DNA of 64,000 nucleotides from Marinobacter zhanjiangensis (lineage in GTDB: Bacteria > Pseudomonadota > Gammaproteobacteria > Pseudomonadales > Oleiphilaceae): positions 62,001 through 126,000 of the forward strand of contig NZ_BMXV01000008.1 in NCBI RefSeq assembly GCF_014651935.1, in the 5' to 3' direction. Shown in pieces: positions 29,122-39,513 of the stretch. Every line of letters starts with the position of its first letter. Positions within the stretch are counted from its first letter, which is position 1. The notes under the pieces are model-generated. The model was given only the letters and a program-made list of their open reading frames with translations, was not told where the DNA came from and made no database searches. A program made the translations under genes and the position numbers.

Positions 29122-30345
29122 TCAAGTCTCCAGGGCCTGCAGGCCCCGGCGCATGTCGTTCTTCAGGTCTTCAAGGGCTTCTACGCCCACCGACAGCCGG
29201 ATCAGATTGTCGGTAATGCCGGCCAGGGCCTTGTCTTCCGGTGACAGGCGACCATGGGTGGTGGTCCCCGGATGCGTGATGGTGGTCTTCACGTCGCCCA
29301 GGTTCGCGGTAATGGATACCATGCGGGTGGCATCAACAAACGCCCAGGCTTCCGACTGGCCACCGTGGACGGTGAACGACAACACACCGCCATAACCATC
29401 CTGCTGCCTGCTCGCCAGCTCATGCTGGGGGTGGCTTTCCAGTCCGGCGTAGTACACCTTCTCCACCGCAGGCTGCTGTTCAAGCCAGCGAGCCAACTGT
29501 AGCGCATTCTCACAGTGGGCACGCATACGGATTGGTAAGGTTTCCAGACCCTTATGGAAGATCCAGGCGTTGAAGGGGCTCATGGTGGGCCCGGCGGAAC
29601 GCAGGAAGCCGTATACCTCTTCCATCAGCTTCTGGCTGCCCACCACGACCCCACCGAGACAGCGGCCCTGGCCATCAAGATACTTGGTGGCGGAATGAAT
29701 CACGATATCGGCGCCAAACTCGAACGGACGCTGCAGCACCGGGGTGCAGAAGCAGTTGTCCACCACAAACAGGGCGTTGTTGTCCCGTGCCAGGGCCGCC
29801 AGCGCGGTCATGTCCGCCACTTCACACAGCGGGTTGGACGGCGTTTCGATAAACACCAGGCGGGTGCGATCAGTGACCGCGTCGCGCCAGGCATCCATGT
29901 CGGTCAGACCGACAAACGTGGTGGCGATACCAAACTTTGCCAGATACTTCTGGAACAGTACGTTGGTGGTGCCGAACACCCCCCGCGAACACACCACATG
30001 ATCACCCTGCTCAAGCAGTGCCATGCAGGTCGCCAGGATGGCCGCCATGCCGGACGCGGTGGCCACGGCGCGCTCGCCACCTTCCATGGCGGCAATCCGT
30101 TCCTCGAACGCCTGCACCGTGGGATTGGTAAAGCGGGAGTAGATATTGCCCGCCTCGTCGCCGCCAAAACGGGCCGCCGCCTGGGCGGCACTGCCATAGA
30201 CGAAGCTGGATGTGGGGAAGATGGCATCACTGTGTTCGAGCTCGCTCGTGCGGTGCTGCCCGGCACGAACCGCCAGGGTATCCACTGATACCCCCTCCAG
30301 GTCCGATTCCGGAATAAAGGTGTGCTCTTCGCGGCGATGGGTCAT
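29122..30345 (-). CDS. metZ: O-succinylhomoserine sulfhydrylase
   Basis: A 407-residue PLP enzyme of the Cys/Met metabolism family. In Pseudomonas-type bacteria MetZ makes homocysteine directly from O-succinylhomoserine and sulfide, so it consumes the sulfide produced by CysI. The PLP lysine is Lys221 in HSATKYLDGQGR; other motifs are YSRFTNPTVQAFEERIAAMEGG (phosphate binding region), VVDNCFCTPVLQRPF and the C-terminal LIRLSVGVEALEDL. The MetZ assignment over MetB/MetC rests on the N-terminus (VDTLAVRAGQHRTSELEHSDAIFPTSSFVY) and the neighbour purF, as in Pseudomonas. A copy of the dispersed repeat ends just before its ATG. Confidence 0.93.
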   Translation of the reverse strand: MTHRREEHTFIPESDLEGVSVDTLAVRAGQHRTSELEHSDAIFPTSSFVYGSAAQAAARFGGDEAGNIYSRFTNPTVQAFEERIAAMEGGERAVATASGMAAILATCMALLEQGDHVVCSRGVFGTTNVLFQKYLAKFGIATTFVGLTDMDAWRDAVTDRTRLVFIETPSNPLCEVADMTALAALARDNNALFVVDNCFCTPVLQRPFEFGADIVIHSATKYLDGQGRCLGGVVVGSQKLMEEVYGFLRSAGPTMSPFNAWIFHKGLETLPIRMRAHCENALQLARWLEQQPAVEKVYYAGLESHPQHELASRQQDGYGGVLSFTVHGGQSEAWAFVDATRMVSITANLGDVKTTITHPGTTTHGRLSPEDKALAGITDNLIRLSVGVEALEDLKNDMRRGLQALET

Positions 30346-30350
30346 GGTGC

Positions 30351-30380
30351 TAGTGTTCCGTCTGGTTAATTCGCTGACCT
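30351..30380 (-). repeat. Dispersed intergenic repeat, copy 2 (purF-metZ)
   Basis: Thirty bases matching copy 3 (49955-49992) at 28 positions; similarity stops after the GACCT stretch. It lies in the 54-bp purF-metZ gap and ends 5 bases before the metZ ATG, in the same orientation relative to the downstream gene as copies 1 and 3. Confidence 0.7.
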
Positions 30381-30399
30381 GCAGCGTGCCGCTGGGGCC

Positions 30400-31923
30400 T
30401 CAGTCTTCGTCATTATGCAGGTCAATGATGCCGTTATCCTCGGGCAGACCGGCCTGGGCTGCTTCCCGGGCTTCATCCCGGCGCAGGGCATCCAGCTTTG
30501 CCAGGTAGGCGTCATCCACATCCCCGGTGATGTAGTTACCATTAAAAACGGAACACTCCCAGCCCTCAATGTTGTCGTTCACATCGTTGACACAGGAAAT
30601 AAGGTCATCCAGATCCTGGTACACCAGCCAGTCGGCACCGATCAGTTCCTGGATTTCCTTCACGGTGCGATCGTGGGCGATCAGCTCCTGGGGAGACGGC
30701 ATATCGATGCCGTACACGTTGGGAAACCTGACCGGGGGCGCGGCAGAGGCGAAGTACACCTTGCGGGCACCGGCATCCCGGGCCATCTGGATGATTTCAT
30801 GGCAGGTGGTGCCGCGCACGATGGAGTCATCCACCAGCATCACATTCTTGTCCCGGAACTCCAGGTCGATGGGGTTGAGCTTCTGACGCACCGACTTCTT
30901 GCGCATGGTCTGGCCGGGCATGATGAACGTGCGGCCGATATAGCGGTTCTTGATAAAGCCCTCGCGGAACTTCACCCCCAGCCGGTGTGCCATCTGCAGT
31001 GCAGAGGTACGACTGGTATCGGGAATCGGCATCACCACGTCAATATCGTGATCGGGGCGTTCCCGCAGCACCTTGTCTGCCAGGGTCTCGCCCATGCGCA
31101 GGCGTGCCTTGTACACCGACACCCGGTCCATGATCGAATCCGGGCGGGCAAAATACACGTGCTCGAAAATACAGGGATTCAGGCTCGGGGATTCCGCGCA
31201 CTGCTCGGTGTAAAGGGTGCCGTCGGTTTCGATATATACCGCCTCGCCGGGGGCGATATCGCGAACCAGGGTGAAACCGGCAGCGCTCAGGGCAACGCTT
31301 TCGGAAGCGATCATGTATTCATTGCCGTCGGCGGTCTCACGCACGCCATAGCAGGCCGGACGGATACCGTTGGGGTCGCGGAAACCGACAATGCCGTAAC
31401 CGGTGATCATGGCGATCACCGCGTAGGCACCCCGGCAACGCTTGTGCACGGCCCGCACGGCAGCAAAGATCTCGTCCTTCGAGGGGTCGAGCTTGCCCAG
31501 CTTCTGCAGTTCATGGGCAAATACGTTGAGCAGCACTTCCGAGTCGGAGTTGGTATTGATATGGCGCAGATCCGTGCGGAACAGGTCCCGGGCCAGGTCG
31601 TCCGCATTGGTCAGGTTGCCATTATGGGCCAGCGTTATGCCATAAGGGCTGTTGACGTAGAACGGCTGGGCTTCGGCGGAACTGGCGCTGCCAGCGGTGG
31701 GGTAGCGAACATGACCGATTCCGACATTACCCACCAGGCGACGCATGTGCGACGTACGAAACACATCCCGCACCAGGCCATTGTCCTTGCGCAGGAAAAA
31801 GCGTTCGTCCTGAAAGGTCACCATACCGGCCGCATCCTGGCCCCGGTGCTGGAGTACGGTCAGGGCGTCATACAGCGCCTGATTCACGTACTGGGTACTG
31901 ACAATACCTACAATTCCACACAT
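30400..31923 (-). CDS. purF: Amidophosphoribosyltransferase
   Basis: A 507-residue enzyme committing PRPP to purine synthesis by making 5-phosphoribosylamine. The N-terminal nucleophile is Cys2 ([11 protein letters not shown]) of the Ntn glutaminase domain; further glutaminase motifs are [12 protein letters not shown] and [10 protein letters not shown]. The C-terminal phosphoribosyltransferase domain has the PRPP loop [14 protein letters not shown] (about residues 356-369). No propeptide precedes Cys2, as in E. coli. The gene follows cvpA closely (48 bp), the classic cvpA-purF order. Confidence 0.97.
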   Translation of the reverse strand: MCGIVGIVSTQYVNQALYDALTVLQHRGQDAAGMVTFQDERFFLRKDNGLVRDVFRTSHMRRLVGNVGIGHVRYPTAGSASSAEAQPFYVNSPYGITLAHNGNLTNADDLARDLFRTDLRHINTNSDSEVLLNVFAHELQKLGKLDPSKDEIFAAVRAVHKRCRGAYAVIAMITGYGIVGFRDPNGIRPACYGVRETADGNEYMIASESVALSAAGFTLVRDIAPGEAVYIETDGTLYTEQCAESPSLNPCIFEHVYFARPDSIMDRVSVYKARLRMGETLADKVLRERPDHDIDVVMPIPDTSRTSALQMAHRLGVKFREGFIKNRYIGRTFIMPGQTMRKKSVRQKLNPIDLEFRDKNVMLVDDSIVRGTTCHEIIQMARDAGARKVYFASAAPPVRFPNVYGIDMPSPQELIAHDRTVKEIQELIGADWLVYQDLDDLISCVNDVNDNIEGWECSVFNGNYITGDVDDAYLAKLDALRRDEAREAAQAGLPEDNGIIDLHNDED

Positions 31924-31971
31924 GAGTGCTGTGTTCTCCAGAGCATTGAAACAACTGCATTCAGGAAGGGC

Positions 31972-32550
31972 TCAGAGGCTCTCTGCGCCGGACTCCAGGG
32001 CCCGGTTCCTGACCGCTTCTGATACCTTCTCCTGTACGGCCTCGCCGGACGACGCGGGCCCGAGGAAACGTTCAAATTCATCACCAAAGGTCCGCCGGGA
32101 CCAGTCTTCCACCACACCCAGTCGCTCGATCATCACCGACGTGCGCCACCAGGTGTCGTCCGCAAGAGGGGTATAACGGGTGAACGCAATGGCCACCACG
32201 ACCACCACCACACCACGTAGCAGACCGAAAACCATGCCCAGAACCCGATCGGTGGCACTCAGGCCGGTAACCCGCACCAGATGGCCGATCAGATTATTGA
32301 TAATGGCACCAACAATCAGTGTGGACACGAACAGGATGGCAAAGGCGGCGATCAGTCTGACCAGCGGTGTCTCCACCGTGCCGGCCAGCAGGGACTGCAT
32401 CTGCGGATGGAATGTACGGGCAATAATGAACGCCGCCACCCAGGTAACGAGCGACAGGGCCTCCCTGACGAAGCCCCTCTTCAGGCTGATCAGGGTGGAG
32501 ATTGTCAGCAGGGCGATAATGACCCAGTCGATCCAGATCAGCGCGTTCAT
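31972..32550 (-). CDS. cvpA: CvpA family inner-membrane protein
   Basis: A 192-residue protein with four predicted transmembrane helices in the first 125 residues (about 4-22, 28-46, 62-84, 99-120) and a soluble C-terminal tail. The LIWIDWVIIALLTISTLISLKRGFVREALSL start is characteristic of the family. CvpA is named for colicin V production; more recent work links it to envelope and bile-salt tolerance and to purF co-transcription, but its biochemical role is open. The gene sits upstream of purF. Confidence 0.92.
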   Translation of the reverse strand: MNALIWIDWVIIALLTISTLISLKRGFVREALSLVTWVAAFIIARTFHPQMQSLLAGTVETPLVRLIAAFAILFVSTLIVGAIINNLIGHLVRVTGLSATDRVLGMVFGLLRGVVVVVVAIAFTRYTPLADDTWWRTSVMIERLGVVEDWSRRTFGDEFERFLGPASSGEAVQEKVSEAVRNRALESGAESL

Positions 32551-32697
32551 GAATAACCCGGTGATAAACAGGAAGCGCGAATTCTATCAGGAATCACCGG
32601 TAACCCAAACCTCCCGGCCGACCTGCCTTGCCCGCTCAGCAATGAAACGCCGGGAAGCGCTGGCCTGCTTCGACCAGCCCGGGCTGAGCCCCCGGGA

Positions 32698-33426
32698 TCA
32701 CTCCTCGCCCCGGGTAACCAGGGATTTGACACCAAAAGCCTCATCCAGCACCTGCTTGGCTTTCTCCGCTTCCGCCTTTTCCGCGAACGGTCCCGAGAAA
32801 ACCCTTACCAGTCGCTGATCTCCTCGCACCACTTCCTGCAGGTGCGCCCCGTAGCCACGGTCCCTGACGCTGTCCCGCAGCCGGCGGGCGTTATCCTCGT
32901 TACCGAAGCTGCCCAGCTGCAGCACCCAGGCGCCCTCCAGGGTGCGTTCGAAGTCACCTTCGCCACGGGTGTCGGGGTCCGCAGGGGCAAGGTCCGGGTC
33001 AGGTTCGCTGGAGGCCGCCTGCCCACTCTCCGCATCCTGCGTCTGTGCCGCCGGCGCCGGTGACTCTTCGCCAGCGGGGTTCTCACCGGACTCCGCTGTT
33101 TGCCCGCCACTATCCTGCCGGGCCTCACCAGGGGACGAATCGCCCTCACCGTCGGAACCGACTGCCGGCTGGCTTCCCATGGCCGGATCCTCAACCACTT
33201 CCGGGGTCGGCGCGGGCTCCAGTTCCTCCACCCGATAGTCCGGTACGCCGCTCATGGAATCGTCCTGCTCGGGGACGCTTACCTCCGGGAAAGGAGGTTC
33301 TTCGGGGATATCCAGGGAGCGCACGTCACGTTCGTCGTGGGGCTCGTCAAACATCATCGGCACGAAAATCACCGCCAGTGAAATCAGCACCAATGCTCCG
33401 ATAATTCGCTGCTTCAATCCATTCAC
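32698..33426 (-). CDS. SPOR-domain protein, DedD-like
   Basis: A 242-residue bitopic protein: short cytoplasmic start MNGLKQR, one membrane helix (about residues 8-26, IIGALVLISLAVIFVPMMF), a long acidic, Pro/Ser/Glu-rich periplasmic linker (about 30-160), and a C-terminal SPOR domain (about 165-242: GAWVLQLGSFGNEDNARRLRDSVRDRGYGAHLQEVVRGDQRLVRVFSGPF split over this span). SPOR domains bind denuded glycan strands at the division septum. Position between folC and cvpA matches dedD in gammaproteobacteria, so a septal cell-division accessory role is likely. Confidence 0.88.
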   Translation of the reverse strand: MNGLKQRIIGALVLISLAVIFVPMMFDEPHDERDVRSLDIPEEPPFPEVSVPEQDDSMSGVPDYRVEELEPAPTPEVVEDPAMGSQPAVGSDGEGDSSPGEARQDSGGQTAESGENPAGEESPAPAAQTQDAESGQAASSEPDPDLAPADPDTRGEGDFERTLEGAWVLQLGSFGNEDNARRLRDSVRDRGYGAHLQEVVRGDQRLVRVFSGPFAEKAEAEKAKQVLDEAFGVKSLVTRGEE

Positions 33427-33551
33427 CTTACTTCGGCTCCCTGTTGCAGGTCATGAACCGGTCGTGTGGCTCATGTGGGTGTAGTGTGAATATAACCGTC
33501 ACAGATTGCCAACTCAAAACGCCCTGCCTGCCATGACAGAACGGTAAGGGG

Positions 33552-34829
33552 CTACCGGAAATAGCCCCTGCCCTCAACAACCGTGAAGAAGGAACCAAAA
33601 ATCAGGACCAGGTCATGCTCACCGGCGGTATGGAGAGCGTTTTCGATGGCATCGGCCACCCGGTTTCCGACAAACACGGTTGCTTCCGCCAACTCCGGCC
33701 GTACCCGTTCCGCCAGAGCATCACCAGACAGCCCCCGGGGCACGTCCAGTCCGGCGATATACCAGTGGTCGATCACCGGCGCCAGGGCCTGCACCACGCC
33801 TGCGGAGTTCTTGTCTTCCAGACCGGCATAGACGGCCAGCAGACGCCGGTAACCCCGCAAGGAGTCCAGCCGTCTGGCAAGCCATTGTGCCGCATGGGGG
33901 TTATGCCCTACGTCCAGGAACACATCCGGCAAGCTGGCCACCTGCTCGAAGCGGCCCGCCAGGGACACGCCGGCAAGCGCATCGGCCATGGCCTGGTCAT
34001 CCAGCCCCAGGTCCAACTCCAGACCCGCCATGGCGGCGGCGGCAAGACTGTTCAGGGGCAGGCTGTTACCCGGCAAGCGTATACGGTGGCCTGAGTCGGT
34101 TGCCAGCACCGGCGTGGGCTGATCCTGCAACAGCGTGTAACCCTGCCCGGGTCGCAACAGGCGAACTTTCTGGGCACTGGCCTGCTGAAGTACGGAGGCT
34201 GGTGGATCGTCATCCGCGTAGATGGCAACCTGTCCCGGACGCAGGATACCGGCCTTCTCGTAACCGATGGTATTGCGGTCCTCGCCAAGCCAGGCGGTGT
34301 GATCAAGGTCCACGGAGGTAATGATAGCCAGGTCCGCATCGAGCACGTTGACGGCATCCAGACGGCCACCCAGGCCCACTTCGAGTACCAGGTTATCAAC
34401 CCCGGCCTCCGCCATTACCAGCAAAGCGGCAAGCGTGCCGAATTCGAAATAGGTCAGTGATACCGAACCCCGGGCCGCTTCCACCTGCTCAAAGGCGCGG
34501 ATCAGTGACTCATCGCTGACATTTTGCCCGTTGAGCCGGACCCGTTCGTTGTAGGCCTGCAAATGGGGCGAGGTAAAGCAGCCGACAGTTTCGCCGGCTG
34601 CCAGCAACAGGGCTTCCAGGGCCGCCACGGTGCTGCCCTTGCCGTTGGTCCCGCCGACTGTAATGACACGACCATTGGGACGGGCAGGCATCAGCTTGCG
34701 CAGCACCAGCAGCACCCGGTCGAGACCGAGGTCCATGGCCACTGGGTGGATGGATTCGAGGTAGGATAGCCAGTCCCCGAGTGCGGCTCCCGCCCCGGGG
34801 GCGGGAGCCTTGCTCTCACTCCTGGACAT
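33552..34829 (-). CDS. folC: Bifunctional folylpolyglutamate / dihydrofolate synthase
   Basis: A 425-residue Mur-ligase-fold enzyme that adds glutamate to folates and ligates glutamate to dihydropteroate. The ATP loop is [17 protein letters not shown] (about residues 54-70 counting from the chosen start), followed by [17 protein letters not shown] and [12 protein letters not shown]. The C-terminal half has [17 protein letters not shown] start at ATG 34829 ([25 protein letters not shown]), which overlaps the accD 3' end by 14 bases; the frame upstream lies antiparallel-free but inside accD and is not FolC-like. It is the last step after PabB-derived folate synthesis. A 125-bp gap separates it from the SPOR gene. 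Confidence 0.95.
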   Translation of the reverse strand: MSRSESKAPAPGAGAALGDWLSYLESIHPVAMDLGLDRVLLVLRKLMPARPNGRVITVGGTNGKGSTVAALEALLLAAGETVGCFTSPHLQAYNERVRLNGQNVSDESLIRAFEQVEAARGSVSLTYFEFGTLAALLVMAEAGVDNLVLEVGLGGRLDAVNVLDADLAIITSVDLDHTAWLGEDRNTIGYEKAGILRPGQVAIYADDDPPASVLQQASAQKVRLLRPGQGYTLLQDQPTPVLATDSGHRIRLPGNSLPLNSLAAAAMAGLELDLGLDDQAMADALAGVSLAGRFEQVASLPDVFLDVGHNPHAAQWLARRLDSLRGYRRLLAVYAGLEDKNSAGVVQALAPVIDHWYIAGLDVPRGLSGDALAERVRPELAEATVFVGNRVADAIENALHTAGEHDLVLIFGSFFTVVEGRGYFR

Positions 34830-35751
34830 TGGCCGTGTCAGAGGAGTCCGGGAGCTCTGACACCTCGAACTCGATGGGATCTTCGGTGGCCGGCCGGTCC
34901 TGGTTGGTGAACTTGGCCAGCGACGACGCAATGCGTTCACGCATCTTGTGCCGGTGGAGGATCATGTCGATGGCACCATGCTCCAGCAGAAACTCACTGC
35001 GCTGGAAGCCTTCCGGCAGTTTTTCCCGCACGGTCTGCTCGATGACCCGCGGGCCGGCAAAACCGATCAGGGCATAGGGCTCGGCGATATTGAGGTCGCC
35101 CAGCATGGCCAGACTGGCGGATACGCCACCAAACACCGGATCCGTCATCACGGAAATGTAGGGAATACCCTCCTGCTTCATACGCTCCAGCGCCGCCGCG
35201 GTCTTGGACATCTGCATCAGCGAGAGGATGGCTTCCTGCATGCGGGCACCACCGGATGCGGAGAAACACACCAGCGGAATGCGCTCTTCCAGACAGATAT
35301 TGGCGGCGCGAACGAACTTCTCGCCAACCACCTGCCCCATCGAGCCACCCATGAAGTTGAACTCGAAGGCGCAGGCCACCAGCGGAACGCCAAGGGTGCT
35401 GCCCCGCATGACCACCAGGGCATCCTTCTCACCGGTTGCCTTCTGGTTCTGTGCCAGACGCTCCTTGTAGCGGCGGGTGTCCTTGAACTTGAGCCGGTCC
35501 CATGGCTCCAGTTCGTTGGCAATTTCCTCGCGACCGTCCTCATCCAGGAAGATCTCCAGGCGGCGACGGGCGTTGACCCTCAGGTGATGATTGCACTTGG
35601 GGCAGACATCCAGGTTCTTGTCCAGCTCGGGTTTGTAAAGAAACGCGCCGCACTTGGGGCATTTCTTCCACAAGCCTTCCGGTACGCCCGTTCGCTGTTT
35701 GGACTCCGAGCGAATCTTGCTCGGCATGATCTTGTCTAGCCAGTTACTCAT
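34816..35751 (-). CDS. accD: Acetyl-CoA carboxylase carboxyltransferase subunit beta
   Basis: A 311-residue subunit of the carboxyltransferase that makes malonyl-CoA. The N-terminal zinc ribbon has Cys31/Cys34 and Cys50/Cys53 (KKCPKCGAF and VCPKCNHH). The crotonase-fold core contains [32 protein letters not shown] and [22 protein letters not shown]. The C-terminal end is long and acidic ([14 protein letters not shown]). It follows trpA by 41 bp and overlaps folC, the well-known trp-accD-folC arrangement. Confidence 0.97.
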   Translation of the reverse strand: MSNWLDKIMPSKIRSESKQRTGVPEGLWKKCPKCGAFLYKPELDKNLDVCPKCNHHLRVNARRRLEIFLDEDGREEIANELEPWDRLKFKDTRRYKERLAQNQKATGEKDALVVMRGSTLGVPLVACAFEFNFMGGSMGQVVGEKFVRAANICLEERIPLVCFSASGGARMQEAILSLMQMSKTAAALERMKQEGIPYISVMTDPVFGGVSASLAMLGDLNIAEPYALIGFAGPRVIEQTVREKLPEGFQRSEFLLEHGAIDMILHRHKMRERIASSLAKFTNQDRPATEDPIEFEVSELPDSSDTANVQE

Positions 35752-35792
35752 GTTGTCATCCTGTCATTCCGTGCAAACTGAACGTGAAGCCG

Positions 35793-36605
35793 TCAGGAGG
35801 CCAGCCCGTCCAGTGCCTCTCGCATTGGGCTCAGCAGATCCGTAAGCGCCTGCTGCAACCGGGCCGGATCTGATTGATGGCGGGCTATTGTATCCACCAG
35901 CACACTGCCGACTATTACACCATCGGATACCTTACCCACAGCGGCCGCGGTTTCTGCGTCACGGATCCCGAAACCGACACCCACCGGCAGAGCGGTAATC
36001 CGGTGAACATTGGCCACCTTGCGTGCCACTTCCTCGACATCAATGGATGCGGAACCGGTCACCCCCTTGATTGAAACATAGTACACATAGCCCGAAGAGT
36101 GTTCACTGATTGCACGTATCCGCTCATCCATGGTGGTGGGGGCCAGCAGGAAAATGGGGTCCATCTGGCGTGCGGTGAACAGGGGCGCCACGTCGTCAGC
36201 TTCCTCCGGCGGCAGGTCCACGGTGAGGATACCGTCGACCCCGGCATCCGCTGCGGCATCCGCAAATGCTTCGAAGCCCATGGCCTCCATGGGGTTCAGG
36301 TAGCCCATCAGCACCACCGGCGTGTGCTGGTCCGCTTCACGGAACGCCCTGACCATGGCGATAACCTGACGCAGAGACGTGCCATGCTTCAGCGCCCGCT
36401 CACAGGCAAGCTGTATCACCGGGCCGTCGGCCATGGGATCGGAAAACGGCACACCCAGCTCGATGATATCGGCGCCGGCTGCGGCAAGCGTATGCATCAG
36501 GTCAACGGTCTGATCCGGGTGCGGATCCCCGGCGGTGATATAGGGAATCAGCGCCTTGCGACCCTGCTCCCCGAGAGTGTTCAGCACCCCTGCAATTCGA
36601 CTCAT
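35793..36605 (-). CDS. trpA: Tryptophan synthase alpha chain
   Basis: A 270-residue TIM-barrel enzyme that splits indole-3-glycerol phosphate into indole and glyceraldehyde-3-phosphate. The catalytic acids are Glu49 ([11 protein letters not shown]) and Asp60 (MADGPVIQ); the phosphate loop is seen in [11 protein letters not shown] and [11 protein letters not shown] begin at ATG 36605 ([19 protein letters not shown]); the 31 codons upstream overlap the trpB-trpA gap and are not homologous. It works in an alpha2-beta2 complex with TrpB encoded 40 bases upstream. Confidence 0.97.
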   Translation of the reverse strand: MSRIAGVLNTLGEQGRKALIPYITAGDPHPDQTVDLMHTLAAAGADIIELGVPFSDPMADGPVIQLACERALKHGTSLRQVIAMVRAFREADQHTPVVLMGYLNPMEAMGFEAFADAAADAGVDGILTVDLPPEEADDVAPLFTARQMDPIFLLAPTTMDERIRAISEHSSGYVYYVSIKGVTGSASIDVEEVARKVANVHRITALPVGVGFGIRDAETAAAVGKVSDGVIVGSVLVDTIARHQSDPARLQQALTDLLSPMREALDGLAS

Positions 36606-36645
36606 GCGTGCTCCTGTATCAGAGAATCCTGGTTCGGCATCGGCT

Positions 36646-37866
36646 TCAGGCCTCGATGCCGTCAAGCTGGGCAATGGTATGAATGTCCTTGTCGCCACGG
36701 CCGGAAATGTTGATCACGACCACCTGTTCCGGATCCATTTCAGCGGCCAGCTTGATGGCGTAGGCCACCGCGTGGGCGGTTTCCAGCGCAGGCATGATGC
36801 CTTCAACCCGGGTCAGGTGGCGGAATGCGGCAAGGGCCTCATCGTCGGTCACCGAGACGTAATGGGCGCGGCCGATATCCTTCAGCCAGCTGTGCTCCGG
36901 ACCCACACCCGGATAATCCAGGCCCGCCGACACGGAATGGGTTGCCGCGATCTGGCCGTTCTCGTCCTCCATCAGGTAGGTACGGTTACCATGAAGAACA
37001 CCCGGCCGACCCGCAGCCAGGGGCGCCGCGTGCTGGCCGGTGTCGATGCCAAGACCGCCGGCCTCGACACCATAGAGCTGAACGGATTCGTCCATCAGGA
37101 ACGGGTGGAACATGCCGATGGCGTTGGAGCCGCCACCCACGCAGGCCACCAGGGCATCTGGCAACTTGCCTGCCTGTGCCAGTGATTGCTGCCGCGTCTC
37201 ACGACCAATCACGGACTGGAAATCCCGTACCAGCAACGGATAGGGATGGGGGCCAGCGACAGTACCAATGATGTAGAAGGTGTCGTCAACATTGGCGACC
37301 CAGTCCCGCATGGCCTCGTTCATGGCATCCTTGAGGGTACGGGTACCACTTTGCACCGAATGTACCTCGGCGCCCAGCAACTTCATGCGATAGACGTTCA
37401 GGGACTGACGCTTGACGTCTTCGGCGCCCATGAATACGTGACACTCCAGGCCCAGACGGGCGCAAACCGTCGCTGTGGCAACCCCGTGCTGGCCTGCCCC
37501 GGTTTCGGCGATGATCCGCTTCTTGCCCAGGAAGGCCGCCAACAGCGCCTGCCCGATGGTGTTGTTGACCTTGTGGGCGCCGGTATGGTTAAGGTCTTCG
37601 CGCTTGAGCCAGATCTGGGCGCCACCCGTTTCCCGGGTCAGGCGCTCGGCGAGATAAAGCGGGCTGGGGCGACCCACATAGTGCGCCAGATCCTTGTCGA
37701 AGGTGGCCTGGAATTCAGGATCCTTCTTCAGCCGGAGGTACTCTTTCTCAAGGGTCATCAGCGAGTCCATCAGTGTCTCGGACACGAAACGACCGCCATA
37801 GGCCCCGAAATGTCCTCTGGCATCCGGCAATTGGCTCAGCATTTCTTCAGTCAGTTTGATTGGCAC
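36646..37866 (-). CDS. trpB: Tryptophan synthase beta chain
   Basis: A 406-residue PLP enzyme joining indole and serine to give tryptophan. The PLP Schiff-base lysine is Lys99 in [12 protein letters not shown]; the phosphate-binding loop is [14 protein letters not shown], and the ETGAGQHG loop and [14 protein letters not shown] are conserved. The start is GTG at 37866 with GAGG six bases upstream, which overlaps the trpF end by 20 bases, so translation is probably coupled. trpF-trpB-trpA is a compact unit; trpE/G/D/C are not in the window. Confidence 0.97.
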   Translation of the reverse strand: MPIKLTEEMLSQLPDARGHFGAYGGRFVSETLMDSLMTLEKEYLRLKKDPEFQATFDKDLAHYVGRPSPLYLAERLTRETGGAQIWLKREDLNHTGAHKVNNTIGQALLAAFLGKKRIIAETGAGQHGVATATVCARLGLECHVFMGAEDVKRQSLNVYRMKLLGAEVHSVQSGTRTLKDAMNEAMRDWVANVDDTFYIIGTVAGPHPYPLLVRDFQSVIGRETRQQSLAQAGKLPDALVACVGGGSNAIGMFHPFLMDESVQLYGVEAGGLGIDTGQHAAPLAAGRPGVLHGNRTYLMEDENGQIAATHSVSAGLDYPGVGPEHSWLKDIGRAHYVSVTDDEALAAFRHLTRVEGIMPALETAHAVAYAIKLAAEMDPEQVVVINISGRGDKDIHTIAQLDGIEA

Positions 37867-38524
37867 GATTAACCTCGCTCAGAAACTCGGTAATTTTGGC
37901 GGCATCCTTGATCCCCTTGCGGGTGCCTTCGGGAGTACCGTCGGAAGCTTCCACTCCGCCGCTGACATCCACTCCCCACGGCCGCACCTGCCGGCAGGCG
38001 GCGGCAACGTTAGCAGAGTCGAGACCACCGGCCAATATCAGTGGCAGGGGACGATGTTGCGGTATGACAGACCAGTCGAAAATCTGGCCGGTACCGCCAT
38101 ACCGTTCGGGGTCATACGCATCAACCAGCAAACCCGATGCCCGGCTCCAGTCATGAAACGCGTTTTCGATATCATCATCACGACGAACCCTGACGGCCTT
38201 GATCCAGCGACGGTGGAACTGCTGGCAGAAATCCTGGGGTTCATCGCCGTGGAACTGCAGCAGATCCAGAGGTACCCGGGCCAATACCTTTTCCACATCC
38301 ATCCGCCTCGGGTTGACGAACAGGCCGGTCAGGGTGACAAAGGCCGGGACGGCTTCGGCGATCGCCGTGGCCTGTTCAATGGTTACCGCCCGTGGACTGG
38401 CACCGTAAAATACCAGCCCGATCGCATCGGCGCCGGCGCTGGCCGCCGCCAGCGCGTCTTCGACCCGTGTGATACCGCAAATCTTGGTGCGTGTGCGTGC
38501 AGGATTCAAACCAGACCTCTTCAT
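37847..38524 (-). CDS. trpF: Phosphoribosylanthranilate isomerase
   Basis: A 225-residue TIM-barrel isomerase in tryptophan synthesis. The N-terminal [28 protein letters not shown] gives the catalytic Cys, the [23 protein letters not shown] segment carries the catalytic Asp, and [13 protein letters not shown] and GVDVSGGVE form the phosphate site. I start at ATG 38524 ([14 protein letters not shown]), which overlaps the truA stop as ATGA; the frame continues upstream inside truA. It is translated just before trpB. Confidence 0.96.
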   Translation of the reverse strand: MKRSGLNPARTRTKICGITRVEDALAAASAGADAIGLVFYGASPRAVTIEQATAIAEAVPAFVTLTGLFVNPRRMDVEKVLARVPLDLLQFHGDEPQDFCQQFHRRWIKAVRVRRDDDIENAFHDWSRASGLLVDAYDPERYGGTGQIFDWSVIPQHRPLPLILAGGLDSANVAAACRQVRPWGVDVSGGVEASDGTPEGTRKGIKDAAKITEFLSEVNRANQTD

Positions 38525-39426
38525 GAACTCGTTCGTGGCTTGCGGTGAACCCAGCTCGGGGCAACCGGCCGGTTGTCCGCGCTGTCGAACCAGGGGCGGA
38601 CAAATCCGGGCCCACACCTGGCCAGCGGAATACCGAACGGCTCCGGGTAGCCGACGTCGACCATATACAGCCCGCCCGAGGGTGCGGTCACCCCGGCCAG
38701 CCGGCGATCACCACCGGCCAGCACCTCGCCCACCCATTGCGGCGGATACTTGCCCTGCCCCACCGCCATCAACGCGCCGGCAAAATTGCGAACCATATGA
38801 TGCAGGAAGGCATTGGCCTGAACATCAATCACCACGAAATCATCGCGACGACGGACCCGGACAAACTCCACGAAACGCCAGGGAGAGCGTGACTGGCAGC
38901 CAGCTGCCCGGAAGGCGCTGAAGTCGTGCTCGCCCTCAAGCTGGCAGGCGGCCTCCTGCATCAGCGTTTCGTCCAGCGGGCGAAAATTCCAGGACACCTG
39001 AGACGCCAGCAGGGCCGGCCTCACCGGACCATTGAAGATAACATAACGGTAGCGGCGGTACACGGCGGAAAAGCGGGCATGGAAGGGTTCCGGCGCGTTG
39101 CCGGCCCAGTGTACTACGATGCCCGACGGCAGCGCCGTGTTGATACCCATAACCCAGGAGCGAAGGTTGCGAACCGCCCCGGTATCGAAATGCACCACCT
39201 GGTAGGCGCCGTGAACGCCGGCATCCGTGCGACCGGCGCAGACCACCTCCACCGGTTTGTCCGCCACCTTGCTGACGGCACGGGTAAGGGCATCCTCCAC
39301 CGATGGTACGCCGCTCTTCTGTAGCTGCCAGCCATGGTAGGCGGCGCCATCGTACTCGAGCACCAGGGCGACACGCCCCTGGCCTATGGCATTATCAGTG
39401 GTCAACGGAACGGGTGTCTGGAACAA
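38521..39426 (-). CDS. truA: tRNA pseudouridine synthase A (positions 38-40)
   Basis: A 301-residue enzyme that isomerises uridines 38-40 in the tRNA anticodon stem. The catalytic aspartate is Asp68 in [15 protein letters not shown]; other TruA motifs are [14 protein letters not shown] near the N-terminus, [10 protein letters not shown] and [17 protein letters not shown]. The start is not obvious: a stop precedes the TTG at 39426, which is the first possible start, and another TTG lies 6 codons later; neither has a strong Shine-Dalgarno. An upstream terminator separates it from fimV. Confidence 0.94.
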   Translation of the reverse strand: MFQTPVPLTTDNAIGQGRVALVLEYDGAAYHGWQLQKSGVPSVEDALTRAVSKVADKPVEVVCAGRTDAGVHGAYQVVHFDTGAVRNLRSWVMGINTALPSGIVVHWAGNAPEPFHARFSAVYRRYRYVIFNGPVRPALLASQVSWNFRPLDETLMQEAACQLEGEHDFSAFRAAGCQSRSPWRFVEFVRVRRRDDFVVIDVQANAFLHHMVRNFAGALMAVGQGKYPPQWVGEVLAGGDRRLAGVTAPSGGLYMVDVGYPEPFGIPLARCGPGFVRPWFDSADNRPVAPSWVHRKPRTSS

Positions 39427-39462
39427 GCTTCTACCGGATCAAGTAATGGGCGTCAGGAATAA

Positions 39463-39489
39463 AGAACGCCGGCACTCGGCCGGCGTTCT
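39463..39489 (-). terminator. Rho-independent terminator of fimV
   Basis: AGAACGCCGGC (39463-39473) and GCCGGCGTTCT (39479-39489) form an 11-bp perfect stem with a 5-nt loop. Read on the minus strand it is followed by the T-rich CTTTATTCC, consistent with ending the fimV transcript. Confidence 0.72.
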
Positions 39490-39513
39490 GTTGCAGTGGA
39501 AGATTATAACGGA

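Noticed and set aside
30415..32022. 535-codon plus-strand frame opposite purF
   Set aside because: Antisense shadow of a GC-rich gene; no recognisable domain.
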